A stretch of 42,589 bases of DNA from Deltaproteobacteria bacterium (GCA_021847425.1 JAJZRF010000024.1:1-42589), one strand, 5' to 3'. Counted from the stretch's first letter, positions 34,099 through 42,589 are shown. The notes: generated from the letters alone by a model not told the origin. Numbers and translations are program-made.

Positions 34099-34556
34099 GG
34101 TTTCCTCCTTAAAAAGGGTGTAGGGATAATTTCTGTAAACTAAAAAAAGCGGCGCAGATTTCGCGCTGCGCTGCGACTCAAATTCCTCCGGAGATGGGGA
34201 GGATTTTTTACACAAAAAAAGCCAAGACTCTTTCATGTAACATTGGGTCTCTACCAATATTCATGGGGCATGTCAAGGGAATTTATGAATGGCGGTTCAT
34301 GGTTGGAGAGAGAGAAAAAGAGGCCGTTTTTCAAGAGGATTAGGGGGGATGCTGCTGCCGGAATACGAGCAGATCAGGCCGGGAAATGCCGAGGAAACGC
34401 TTTGCCAAACTTGACAAAATTTTATGGCGCGGGTAAAGGGGGTATCGGTACAGTTTCATCAATGAGTAGGAAATCGTAACAGGAATTTTCTGTTTTTTTG
34501 TCGAACGGCTTATCGGTATGTAGTTATTAGGAAAAACTGGCAAGAGGAGGTCCGGG
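34099..34556. other. Divergent regulatory region between tusA and the YeeE/YedE gene
   Basis: This 458-bp gap holds no gene that I can support. It contains the ribosome sites of both flanking genes, small inverted repeats (TCCTCC 34184-34189 with GGAGGA 34198-34203, followed by six T on the plus strand) and a sigma-70-like promoter near 34411. A plus-strand open frame at 34243-34479 looks compositional. The length suggests room for regulation of both transcription units. Confidence 0.5.
34411..34439 (+). promoter_or_regulatory. Candidate promoter of the YeeE/YedE gene
   Basis: A perfect TTGACA (34411-34416), a 17-bp spacer and TAAAGG (34434-34439) lie 118 bp before the ATG. The -35 is ideal and the -10 weak. 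Confidence 0.35.
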
Positions 34557-35819
34557 ATGGGCGAAGAAAGCGTTATGGGGAGCAAGGTCAAGGGTCTGTA
34601 TAAAAAGCTGTGCAAGGACGAGTGGAATTCCGTCACCGCAGGGATCATTGTCGCCTTTTTGAGCGTGCTGATCCTGGTGTGGGCCAGGCCTTGGGGTGCG
34701 GTAGGCGCCATGCGGAACTGGGGCGAGTGGATCATCTACGGCCTCGGTTTTTGGGACAAGCTGGGCTTCTGGGATGCGGCGACGCCGAAGAGCGCCCTGC
34801 TGGACACCGGCTCGGTCATCGGCATCGGTTTTATTGCCGGAGCCTTTGTCTCCGCCAATCTGGGCGACAACTTCGATATCCGCATCCCGCCGGTTTTGGA
34901 GATGGTCAAGGCCATGGTTGCCGGTATCCTCATGGGTATTGGTTCGACCCTGGCCGGCGGCTGTAACGTCGGCGGCATGTACAACGCCATCGGCAACCTC
35001 GCGGCCAACGGTTTTGCCATGTGGCTCGGGCTGGTGCTGGGCGTGGTTCTCGGCCTCAAGTACATCTACTGGGAGATGGAGCATATCTCCTGGGGTTCCG
35101 GTGGCGCCAAGACCATCGAGGTCCCCGTGGTCCTGCGCCGGTTGCTGGCGGTGGCCGGTTTGGCTGGTCTGATCTGGGGCGCCTATGCCTATGGGGATAA
35201 GGTGATCAGTGTAGCGGATTATAACAACCTCGGGGACGGGGAATATCTCGGCATTGCCGGCGGGTTGAGCGGCTTGTTGGTGATTGCCGCCGGTCTTGGT
35301 TATACCATGCAGCGCGGCCGTTGGTGCATGGTGCAGGGTTTCCGTGAGCCGCACATGACCGGCGATTGGACCATGGCGCGGGGCGTCATGGTGAGCATCC
35401 TGCTGCTCGCCGTCGGGATCGCGGTGGTCAAGGCCACCGGGTTGCGTGAGCCGGTGCAGTATGTGCGCGGCACCTTTGGGATCGGCGGCGTGCTCGGCGG
35501 CTTTATCTTTGGCCTGGGCGCCATGCTGGCCGGCGGTTGCGGCTCCGGCACCCTCTGGCGGGTGGGCGAGGGCCAGATCAAGCTGTGGCTGGTGGTGCCT
35601 TTCTTCGGGGTGACCAACGCCCTCATGAATCCGCTCTTCAAACAGTGGGGGCTGACCGAGGGCACCGCCGAGGCGAGCGGCCCGCTGGGCAAATGGGTCT
35701 ATATGCCGGATACCCTGGGCTACGGCGGCTCCCTGGCGGTGATCGCGCTGGCCATGTGTCTCTGGTACCTGATCGTCAGCTGGAACGAGGATACCGGCAA
35801 GCTCATGGTGGAGATGTAA
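34557..35819 (+). CDS. YeeE/YedE-family sulfur-compound permease
   Basis: 420-aa integral membrane protein with about ten or more hydrophobic segments. Two related halves each carry a Gly-Gly-Cys loop: STLAGGCNVGG (Cys136) and MLAGGCGSGTLW (Cys328); a third Cys lies in RGRWCMVQGF (Cys257). In characterised thiosulfate importers of this family (YeeE/TsuA) three pore cysteines relay the anion. The protein probably imports thiosulfate or another sulfane-sulfur species for the adjacent TusA. ATG 34557 follows AGAGGAGG. It starts a single-gene transcript divergent from tusA and ends in a strong terminator. Confidence 0.9.
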   Translation: MGEESVMGSKVKGLYKKLCKDEWNSVTAGIIVAFLSVLILVWARPWGAVGAMRNWGEWIIYGLGFWDKLGFWDAATPKSALLDTGSVIGIGFIAGAFVSANLGDNFDIRIPPVLEMVKAMVAGILMGIGSTLAGGCNVGGMYNAIGNLAANGFAMWLGLVLGVVLGLKYIYWEMEHISWGSGGAKTIEVPVVLRRLLAVAGLAGLIWGAYAYGDKVISVADYNNLGDGEYLGIAGGLSGLLVIAAGLGYTMQRGRWCMVQGFREPHMTGDWTMARGVMVSILLLAVGIAVVKATGLREPVQYVRGTFGIGGVLGGFIFGLGAMLAGGCGSGTLWRVGEGQIKLWLVVPFFGVTNALMNPLFKQWGLTEGTAEASGPLGKWVYMPDTLGYGGSLAVIALAMCLWYLIVSWNEDTGKLMVEM

Positions 35820-35859
35820 GCCTTAACCTCATGCCGTTTGGCGGCATGGGCTGGAGCAG

Positions 35860-35900
35860 ATCGTATTCCCCGGCGTTCCCGGGGAATACGATTTTTTTTT
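35860..35900 (+). terminator. Terminator after the YeeE/YedE gene
   Basis: ATCGTATTCCCCG pairs perfectly with CGGGGAATACGAT and is followed by a run of T. A smaller ATGCCG/CGGCAT hairpin (35831-35846) precedes it. Confidence 0.93.
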
Positions 35901-36030
35901 GCCCTGCATCCCGCGGCCTGGTAAGCACCGCGGTTATTTCCCTTGACAGCGCTTTGCCTGTCGTCCTAGCATTGGGGTATGCCTCATGTCGAGGCGCGTC
36001 ACTCTTTTTTCGTGTCCGCAGGGTGTTTTT

Positions 36031-37965
36031 ATGGTCGAGGCGGTTTCCGGGTTGCACCAACATGTTTCCATCTCCTTGGGGCAACTGCTGCAAAACGGCG
36101 AGATTGTCGCCATTGTCGATGATGACGCGGCAATCCGCGAACCGCTTAGAATCTATTTTGAAGAGCATGGCCTGCCTGTGGCGGAATGCGCCACGGCGAC
36201 AGAGCTCATGCAGGTGATGGGTTCCCGGAATGTGGCCCTGGTTCTTCTTGACATCGGTCTTCCGGATACCGACGGCCTTTCTCTTTTGCCCCGGGTTGTA
36301 GATCTGTACCCCGATGCCGCCGTGGTCATGCTCACCGGCGTCGCCGATCTGCGGGTGGCTCTGGACTGCATGCGCAAGGGCGCCACGGACTATCTGTCCA
36401 AACCGGTGCAGTTTGAAGAAATATTTCATGTGGCGCGCAAGGCCCTGGAAAAGCGGCGGCTGGTTTTTGAAAACCGCAAATACCAGGAAGAGCTGGAAGA
36501 GGCGCATTTCAGGATCCAGCTTCTCCATCAGTTGTCGGTGAAGATGAACACCGTCTATCTGAGCACCGTGGAGATTGATCAGATTTTGCGCGCCGTTTTG
36601 GTGGGAATCACCTCGCGGGAGGGGTTGGGCTTTAACCGGGCGTTTCTGGCCCTGTTCGACGACGATGGCCGGTTTTTGCGGGGAAGGATGGCCATTGGCC
36701 CGAGCTCACGGGAAGAAGCCGGACGGGTCTGGGGGGAGATCGAGGAGCGGGAGCTCAACTTCCTTCAGATCGTGGACAATCTTAAAGAAACCAGCAAGAC
36801 CCAGGACGCTGCGGTCAACAACATTGCCAGGGCCTTGGTGGTTCCGGCCGGGGACACGGAGAACATCCTGGTCAACGCCGCGCTGGGTCGGAGGAGCTTC
36901 AGGGTTTCGCCGGAAAGCGGCTGGGTGCCCGTGCCCCTGGAACGGCGCAATGGGTCTGGCGGCAGGCGAAACAATGGGGCACTGGTTCATGAGCGCCGGG
37001 AAAAGGTGGAGGAGGAGGTTGCCCCTTCCCTCGGTGTGCCCAGGGATCTCATCAATATTCTTGACGAGGATTCCTTTGCCGTGGTGCCGCTGTACTCTCC
37101 TGGCCGTTCCTTCGGGGTAATCATTGCCGACAACTATGTGACCAGGCGGCCCATTCTCGACAGCCACATAAGCGCGCTGGAGCTTTTTGCCAGCCAGGCC
37201 AGTCTCGCCATCGAGCAGGGCCATCTGTACCACGAGATGCAGCACAAGGTCGCCGAGCTTGAAGCGGTCAACCAGGAGCTCGACCGGAGCAAGGATCTGC
37301 TGGTCGAGGCGGAGCGTTATTCCGCCCTGGGCCACATGGCCGCCCAGCTGGTCCACATCATCAGAAATCCCATCACCTCCATCGGCGGGGTCTCCCGCAT
37401 CCTGAGCAAAAAAAACGTCGATGCCGAGTGGGCAAAATACCTCAATGTCATTATCCATGAAACAGAGCGGGTGGAGTCCACCCTGGAAGATCTCTTTGAC
37501 TTCGTGGGGCAGGGGGAGATCCACAAGGAGGAGCTCTCGCTCTGTGTGCTGATCCGAAAAACCGCCCTCCTGCTCCAGTCGAGCATGGCGAAACATGGCG
37601 TAACCTGGGAGATGGAATGTCCCGAGCCGGAGCCGGTTATCCTGGGGGATATGCATCAGATCCGCCAGGTGTTTCTCCATCTGTTCAGGAACGCCTTGGA
37701 GGCCATGGGTGATGGGGGCAGATTGACCATTGTCGCGGCCAGCGCCGAGGGGCAGGCCATTGTTTCGATCATCGATACGGGGCCCGGTATCCCGGAATCC
37801 TATCTGGACAAGGCCAAGGACCCGTTTTTTACCACAAAAACATACGGCACCGGCATGGGGCTGACCCTGGTTGAACGGATTATCAGCGCCCATGGCGGCA
37901 GTTTTTCTCTCAAGCCCCACCCGGGCGGCGGCTTGGAAGTCCAGGTTGTTCTGCCTCTCCAGTAG
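36031..37965 (+). CDS. Receiver-GAF sensor histidine kinase
   Basis: About 644-aa cytoplasmic kinase. The receiver domain comes first (Asp74 in VLLDIGLPDTDG; IVDDDAAIREPL acidic pocket; Lys in YLSKPVQ). A GAF-like region follows at about 180-395 (AVVPLYSPGRSFGVIIADNY), with a long insert, then a coiled coil. The dimerisation/phosphoacceptor helix has His442 in LVHIIRNPITSIGG. The ATPase domain shows N (LFRNALEAM), G1 (DTGPGIPE) and G2 (GTGMGLTLVERI). No membrane segment is present. An upstream ATG (35986) is a possible start. No separate response regulator is adjacent; output is unknown. Confidence 0.88.
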   Translation: MVEAVSGLHQHVSISLGQLLQNGEIVAIVDDDAAIREPLRIYFEEHGLPVAECATATELMQVMGSRNVALVLLDIGLPDTDGLSLLPRVVDLYPDAAVVMLTGVADLRVALDCMRKGATDYLSKPVQFEEIFHVARKALEKRRLVFENRKYQEELEEAHFRIQLLHQLSVKMNTVYLSTVEIDQILRAVLVGITSREGLGFNRAFLALFDDDGRFLRGRMAIGPSSREEAGRVWGEIEERELNFLQIVDNLKETSKTQDAAVNNIARALVVPAGDTENILVNAALGRRSFRVSPESGWVPVPLERRNGSGGRRNNGALVHERREKVEEEVAPSLGVPRDLINILDEDSFAVVPLYSPGRSFGVIIADNYVTRRPILDSHISALELFASQASLAIEQGHLYHEMQHKVAELEAVNQELDRSKDLLVEAERYSALGHMAAQLVHIIRNPITSIGGVSRILSKKNVDAEWAKYLNVIIHETERVESTLEDLFDFVGQGEIHKEELSLCVLIRKTALLLQSSMAKHGVTWEMECPEPEPVILGDMHQIRQVFLHLFRNALEAMGDGGRLTIVAASAEGQAIVSIIDTGPGIPESYLDKAKDPFFTTKTYGTGMGLTLVERIISAHGGSFSLKPHPGGGLEVQVVLPLQ

Positions 37966-38022
37966 CGTCCACGGCTTTTTACAGACATTTTCGGCTTCTC
38001 AGGCAGGCGAGGCGGGTAACGC

Positions 38023-39111
38023 ATGAAAATCGGAGACCTCCCATTTCTGCTGAAGGGGATCCAGATGGTCACTTCGGGCCGGAGTGATGGTGGGCCCAAG
38101 GCGGGTGTCCCTGCCTCGCTGCTGCTCGGGCAGGGACAACTGGTCAAGGGGGAGGTGGCTGGCTTTACCCCGGAGGGCAAGGTTCTTATTGACATCGGCG
38201 GGCAGGTTGTTGAGGCGAAAAGCGAGGTGGCGCTTAAGCAAGGGAGTGTTCTCTGGCTTGAGGTGCAGCAGACGGAGCCTCTGTGGCTGCGGGTGGCCGA
38301 CAAAAAAGGGGCGGCCCAGGAGTTTCTCCGGCAGTACTATGGTGATCCTGCTGCCATGGGGAAAGGGTTGCGAGCCCTGCTGGGCATGGCTTTTCTTTCG
38401 GAGACGGAACAGAGTCTGACGGATCAGGCCGGAGTGCTGCAAAATTTTGCCAATACCGCAATGGGACCGGAGGCCGACCCTGACCGGATCATCCGGCTGC
38501 TTGCCATGCTGACCGGGGGGGGAACCGCGGAAAGTAACACCAGGGGCCAGGCAGCGCCGGGTCCGGAAAAACAGCTCCATGAATTGATCGCCTTCCTGGC
38601 TGAGGATCGGGGTGGGGTTCTTGGCAAAGCGAATGCTTCCGCCATGCAGAAGCTCGGCCTGCTTTTGCAATTGCAGGGCGAGCTCAATAGTCTGCCCGCC
38701 TCACCCCAGCAGGCCCAGTTTCTCTTGTTTCCTTGCGTTTTTGCCATGGGCGCCGGGGTGGGTCAGTGGCTTTTTACCATGGACCAGGGGGAGGATGCCG
38801 GGGCAACAGCCGGGGAGCGGGGCTATACGCTTTCTTTTTTTCTGGAGATGAGCCGGTTGGGGGAGGTGCAGATTCAACTCCGGGTCAAGGACCAGGCCGT
38901 GCAGGGGGAATGTGTCGTGAACGGGGAAGCGGTGCGGGAGCATCTGGCCCCGCAGCTTGCTGAACTTGAGGCGCTGCTCGGCAAGCTCGGCTACGGGCCG
39001 GTCCATTTCTCCTGCCGCGTCGCCAAGACCGGCATGCTGGAATCGTTGAAAACCGGCATTGAGGCTGCGGCGCAGATGGACAGCGTCAGGATCGTCGATC
39101 TGAAGGCCTGA
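38023..39111 (+). CDS. FliK C-terminal (hook-length control) domain protein
   Basis: 362-aa protein. The C-terminal part (about 265-345) reads LSFFLEMSRLGEVQIQLRVKDQAV, then a helix and GPVHFSCRV, matching the Flg_hook domain of FliK, which stops hook or needle growth and switches export specificity. Residues 35-90 resemble a small beta-barrel (LVKGEVAGFTPEGKVLIDIGGQ). No other flagellar or secretion gene is nearby, so it is an orphan. GAGGCGGG precedes the ATG. Its 3' end overlaps the converging MFS gene by 26 bp. Confidence 0.7.
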   Translation: MKIGDLPFLLKGIQMVTSGRSDGGPKAGVPASLLLGQGQLVKGEVAGFTPEGKVLIDIGGQVVEAKSEVALKQGSVLWLEVQQTEPLWLRVADKKGAAQEFLRQYYGDPAAMGKGLRALLGMAFLSETEQSLTDQAGVLQNFANTAMGPEADPDRIIRLLAMLTGGGTAESNTRGQAAPGPEKQLHELIAFLAEDRGGVLGKANASAMQKLGLLLQLQGELNSLPASPQQAQFLLFPCVFAMGAGVGQWLFTMDQGEDAGATAGERGYTLSFFLEMSRLGEVQIQLRVKDQAVQGECVVNGEAVREHLAPQLAELEALLGKLGYGPVHFSCRVAKTGMLESLKTGIEAAAQMDSVRIVDLKA

Positions 39112-40540
39112 CCGCAGGAGGCCCTTCTTCCTGGTGAAGGTGTTGCGAATTGCCCCGGAACCACGAGGCTGCCGTGCCGAGCAGACCGGTAACGGCCGCC
39201 CCCAGCAAGGCGCCGTGCAGGGCAATCAGGAAGGCCGCCGTATGCTCCGGTCTGAAATCCCGCAGGTCAAGTCCGTTGGTAAGCCTTCTGAAATACAGGG
39301 AGAAAATCAGGGCGCCCTGGGCGATGCCCAGGAGCATGCCCAGATTTCTGGCCGTGGCCAGCAGGGCCGCGGCCGCCCCCGCCTTGTTGGCCTCAACATG
39401 ACTCAGGACCGAGGCGCTGTTTGGCGAAAGAAACAGAGACTGGCCCAGGCCAAGCAGCATCAGGTGTCCGGCAATAATGAGGGGCGGGGTTGAGGCCTGA
39501 ATCCCGGAGAGCAGGAACACTCCCAGGGTGGCAACGGCCATGCCGAACGTGCTGATGACCCGCGCGCCGACATAATCGGAAAGCCAGCCGGCCAGGGGGG
39601 AGACCACCATGATTGAAGAGGGAATGGCCAGCATGACCAGGCCGATTTTTGAAGGCGGCAGGCAGAGAACCCGGTCAAGATGAAAAGGGATGAGCAGGAT
39701 CACACCAAAGAGGACCATGAAGGAAAGCACGGCGCTCACTACGGCCAGGCTGAAATGCCGGCTGCGGAAAAGCGACATCGTCAGAAGCGGGTGGGGCAAC
39801 CGGTTTTCGATGGCGATAAAACAGCACAGGATTCCCGCCCCGGCCCCGCCGGTGCAGAGCAAGCGGCCGGCTGACCAGCCGGGTGAGGAGGCATTGGCCA
39901 GGGCCAGGGAGAGCAGAGCCAGGGCCGCAGCCCAGGTAAGGCTCCCCAGCCAGTCCAACGGTCCGGTCTGAGGCTTGCCCGGTCCGGGCAGGATCCGGAT
40001 GGCCAGGAAGGCGAAGATCAACCCAAAAGGGACAGTGATAAAAAACAGAACGCGCCAGGAGGCGAGTTCGAGCAGCAATCCCCCCAGGCTCGGGCCGCTC
40101 ATCAGGCCGAGGGAAACGGCCATGCCGATCAGACCCAGGCCGCGGCCCAGCTGTTCGCGGGGGAAGGTTTCCTTGATGATCGCGGGCCCCACGGCCATCA
40201 GCATGGCGGCGCCCAGGGCTTGACAGAATCTGGCGAAAACAAGGACGGCCAGGACCGGGGCGTAGGCGCAGGCCAGGGAGCCCAGGCCGAAGATCAACAA
40301 CCCCGCGGTATAAATTTTACCCCGCCCCAGCCGGTCGGAAAGATGCCCCCAGAAGAGCAGGGAGGCCGTGATGGTGAGCAGGTAGCTCATCACCACCCAC
40401 TGGGTGTCGGCCAGCGAGCTGTGGAAGTCTTTCATGATGAAAGGCAGGGCGATATTCACCATGCTGCTGTCCAGGGTGGACATGAAAACGCCGGTGGCCA
40501 CGATGAGGAAGATGGGCCATTTGTTTGCAGGGGAAGACAC
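39086..40540 (-). CDS. MFS multidrug exporter, DHA2 (EmrB/QacA) type
   Basis: 484-aa membrane protein with about 14 hydrophobic segments. Motif D1-like FMSTLDSSMVNIALP is in the first segment, motif A is GHLSDRLGRGKIY and motif C is GLMSGPSLGG. Such proteins expel hydrophobic compounds in exchange for protons. No regulator or EmrA-type periplasmic partner is adjacent, so the substrate is open. It faces the FliK-domain gene tail to tail. Confidence 0.92.
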   Translation of the reverse strand: MSSPANKWPIFLIVATGVFMSTLDSSMVNIALPFIMKDFHSSLADTQWVVMSYLLTITASLLFWGHLSDRLGRGKIYTAGLLIFGLGSLACAYAPVLAVLVFARFCQALGAAMLMAVGPAIIKETFPREQLGRGLGLIGMAVSLGLMSGPSLGGLLLELASWRVLFFITVPFGLIFAFLAIRILPGPGKPQTGPLDWLGSLTWAAALALLSLALANASSPGWSAGRLLCTGGAGAGILCCFIAIENRLPHPLLTMSLFRSRHFSLAVVSAVLSFMVLFGVILLIPFHLDRVLCLPPSKIGLVMLAIPSSIMVVSPLAGWLSDYVGARVISTFGMAVATLGVFLLSGIQASTPPLIIAGHLMLLGLGQSLFLSPNSASVLSHVEANKAGAAAALLATARNLGMLLGIAQGALIFSLYFRRLTNGLDLRDFRPEHTAAFLIALHGALLGAAVTGLLGTAASWFRGNSQHLHQEEGPPAVRPSDRRS

Positions 40541-40706
40541 GGAAGGGGTCTGTTGCCTCGGGGGAAAAAGAAGGGGATTCGCGCGCCGGATTCAGTGGCG
40601 GTGGCTGATTTTTTGTAGTGTATCGCAAGTCGGTTGATCCTGCAAAGGGGATTGCTGTAACGATGGAATCTTACGACGGGAAATCATACTGATTTTGAGG
40701 GAAAAA

Positions 40707-41578
40707 ATGGCGTGTACTCGAACCGAAGGCGAGGATGAAAGAATTGCCCGGTGTGTCGCGGCTTGCAAGGACCAGGCCCTGGGCGGGATTCTGCGGACGG
40801 CGGCAAGGGCTGCCCTGGCTGGGGGCAGCATCTTGCGCGATTTGTACGACAAGCCCCACCGGATTACCCACAAGGGGGTCATTGATCTGGTCACCGAGGC
40901 GGACGTGGCCGCGGAACAGACCGTGCTTGCCACCTTGCGGCAAGCAGGCCCCGGCATCGGTTTTTTGGCCGAAGAGTCGCACTCCTCCTATGAAACCCTG
41001 CCCCAAGGCCCGGTCTGGGTCATCGACCCCCTGGACGGCACCACCAATTTTGCCCATGACTTCCCGTTTTTTGCCGTGTCCATCGCCTATGCCGAGGGCG
41101 CAACCAGCAAGGTCGGCGTGGTGTATGCGCCCATGCAGGATGAGCTTTTCTGCGCCTGCCAAGGAAGCGGCGCCTGGCTCAATGGGCGTCCTATCCGGGT
41201 TTCTGGAGTGTCAACGCTGCAGGACTCCCTCCTGGCCACGGGCTTTCCCTATGCCATCGAGCAGGAGGTCGAAGGGGTAATGGAGGCTCTTAAGCGATTG
41301 CTGACGCGCTGCCAGGGGGTGCGGCGGGCCGGGGCGGCGGCCCCATCGATCTCGCCTATCTGGCCTGCGGCCGGACCGACGGCTTCTGGGAGATCAATCT
41401 CAAGCCCTGGGACACCGCCGCCGGGATGCTGCTGGTGAGCGAGGCCGGGGGCAGGCTGACCACTTACAGCGGCAAAGGGTATACCCCCTATATCCCGGAG
41501 TTGGTGGCGAGCAATGGCAGGATCCATGCCGAACTGGTCGGGCAATTGGCGGATTTCACCCGAGAGGGAAAAGGGTGA
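40707..41578 (+). pseudogene. Inositol monophosphatase family gene with a frameshift
   Basis: Inositol-phosphatase/CysQ-type phosphatase gene split between two frames. The first frame (from ATG 40707, GAGGGA upstream) has DLVTEADVAAEQ, the Glu pair in LAEESH and WVIDPLDGTTNFAHDFPFF, the metal-binding core. It runs to RRAGAAA at about 41340 and then leaves frame. The second frame resumes at IDLAYLACGRTDGFWEIN (41345) and continues with LKPWDTAAGMLLVSEAGG to the TGA at 41576-41578. Two extra C residues in a GGGGCGGCGGCCCC tract at about 41331-41344 explain the shift. It is either a recent mutation or a sequencing error; joined, the protein would be about 290 aa and apparently complete. Confidence 0.88.
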
Positions 41579-41653
41579 AGCATGAAAAGTGAATGGCGGC
41601 GGGCTTTTTCTCTACCGAAAAGCTGCCACAATGTGGTACTTTGTTCGGGAGAT

Positions 41654-41670
41654 GGGGCCGAAAAGGCCCC
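41654..41670 (+). promoter_or_regulatory. Stable hairpin in the leader of the sulfhydrylase gene
   Basis: GGGGCC, loop GAAAA, GGCCCC, about 50 bp before the ATG at 41719. No T-run follows directly. A second weaker pairing (GGGCTTTTTC with GAAAAGC near 41600-41628) precedes it. This could be part of a regulatory leader, but it does not match a SAM riboswitch consensus that I can recognise. Confidence 0.4.
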
Positions 41671-41718
41671 GGCAAACAGCTGCTCGCCCCCGTTTACGAA
41701 CAGAACCGGAGAAACGTC

Positions 41719-42589
41719 ATGGAATCTGAAAGAAAAATGCATTTTCATACCCGGGTGATTCATGCCGCTTTAACCCCGGGGGAATGGCAGGGCGCCACCC
41801 TGCCCCCCATTTTCCAGACCGCGGCCCATTGCCACGAGACGGCGGAGAACCTGAGCGATACCTTTGGCGGGCGGACCACGGACCATATCTATGCGCGGCT
41901 CACCAACCCCACCAACAGGGTGCTGGAGCAGAAGCTGGCTGCCTTGGAAGGGGGGCGGGCCGCAGTGTTCATGGCTTCGGGCATGGCGGCGATCACCAAC
42001 GGCTGTCTGGCCCTGCTGCGGGCCGGGGACGAGTTTGTCTGCGGCAACTCGCTCTTCATGTCCACCTACGTTCTCTTTGCCAACGTGTTCAAGAAATACG
42101 GGATCACGGCCCGCTTTGTCGAGTCCACCGATCTTGCGGCCATCGAGGCGGCGATCAACGAGAAGACCCGCTTTCTCTACCTTGAAACCATCGGCAACCC
42201 GAAGATGGATGTGCCGGACCTGGCCCGGGCAGCGGAGCTCGCCCACAGCCACGGCCTGCCCCTGGTGGTGGACAATACCCTGGCCACCCCGTATCTGTGT
42301 CGGCCCCTGGAGCTGGGCGCGGACATCGTCATCCACTCCACGACCAAGTACCTCAGCGGCCACGGCGACGCGGCGGGCGGGGTGGTTATCGACGGGGCGC
42401 GGTTCAACTGGGGCGGCGAGCGGTTTCCCGATTTCGCCCCTTTTGTCGAGCGCAAGGGCGATCTTGCCTATCTGGACCGGGTCTGGCGGGAGCTGCACAT
42501 CAACTTCGGCACCACGGCGGCGCCGCTCCATGCCTATCTGACCATGCTGGGTCTGGACACCCTGGCCCTGCGGATGGAGCGGCATCTGA
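41719..42589 (+). CDS. O-acetylhomoserine sulfhydrylase-type PLP enzyme (3' end beyond window)
   Basis: First 290 codons of a Cys/Met-metabolism PLP enzyme. It opens FHTRVIHAALTPGEWQGATLPP; TNPTNRVLEQKLAALEGG and MASGMAAI are the cofactor-phosphate region, and the PLP Lys is in HSTTKYLSGHGDAAGG. The family includes O-acetylhomoserine and O-succinylhomoserine sulfhydrylases (sulfide incorporation into homocysteine) and methionine gamma-lyase. The GGVVIDGARFNWGG segment favours the MetY group, but not decisively. GGAGAAACGTC precedes the ATG. Use of sulfide would fit a sulfidogenic host. Confidence 0.9.
   Translation, partial: MESERKMHFHTRVIHAALTPGEWQGATLPPIFQTAAHCHETAENLSDTFGGRTTDHIYARLTNPTNRVLEQKLAALEGGRAAVFMASGMAAITNGCLALLRAGDEFVCGNSLFMSTYVLFANVFKKYGITARFVESTDLAAIEAAINEKTRFLYLETIGNPKMDVPDLARAAELAHSHGLPLVVDNTLATPYLCRPLELGADIVIHSTTKYLSGHGDAAGGVVIDGARFNWGGERFPDFAPFVERKGDLAYLDRVWRELHINFGTTAAPLHAYLTMLGLDTLALRMERHL

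Noticed and set aside
34243..34479. 78-codon plus-strand frame, and a 21-codon frame at 34349-34414, in the tusA/permease gap
   Set aside because: Composition is low-information (Gly/Lys/Arg runs) and they overlap the putative promoter. A leader peptide cannot be excluded, but nothing supports it.

Overview
The window reads as chromosome of a GC-rich Gram-negative bacterium, most likely a member of the Desulfobacterota (Desulfobulbales-like sulfate reducers and sulfur disproportionators). This rests on the style of the housekeeping proteins, the fused DHH-CBS-poly(A)-polymerase protein, molybdenum-cofactor genes, and above all a YedE-TusA-DsrE sulfur cluster. The taxonomic call is inference. 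Nearly all DNA is coding. No tRNA, rRNA, CRISPR array or intact mobile element was seen.

Layout. 1-7015: information-processing genes on the minus strand: dnaG and rpoD, then dprA and topA (topA runs off the left edge). 7136-9226: a bifunctional class II aldolase/short-chain dehydrogenase. 9317-13718: a plus-strand run of two unknown proteins, an M24 aminopeptidase, rph, tgt and yajC. 13719-14985: a scar without intact genes, holding a degraded IS3 transposase piece and a HigA antitoxin stub where secD/secF would usually follow yajC. 14986-16946: a secreted Lys/Ala-repeat protein, an outer-membrane protein and an unknown protein. 17054-21756: an M50 protease overlapping the DHH-CBS-poly(A)-polymerase gene, then xerD and rpsU. 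21992-27390: a GlcD-type oxidase, ddl, a diguanylate cyclase and serS. 27493-30324: moeA, mobA, mobB and a HIT protein. 30579-32676: a small unknown and two convergent L,D-transpeptidases. 32842-35819: the sulfur cluster. 35820-42589: a receiver-GAF histidine kinase, a FliK-domain protein, an MFS exporter, a frameshifted inositol-phosphatase-family gene, and a sulfhydrylase cut by the right edge.

The most interesting unit is at 32842-35819. A YeeE/YedE permease with three Cys suited to sulfur-anion transport is divergent from tusA, a Cys-bearing dsrE-like gene, a Cys-free DsrE-like partner and a 57-residue protein ending in Cys-Trp-Trp, closed by a terminator. This matches the gene set called the YTD cluster in elemental-sulfur-disproportionating bacteria. 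The likely logic is import of thiosulfate or a related sulfur species, followed by relay of sulfane sulfur on protein cysteines. A second notable signal is a family of palindromic repeats at 13208, 20461 and 21847.
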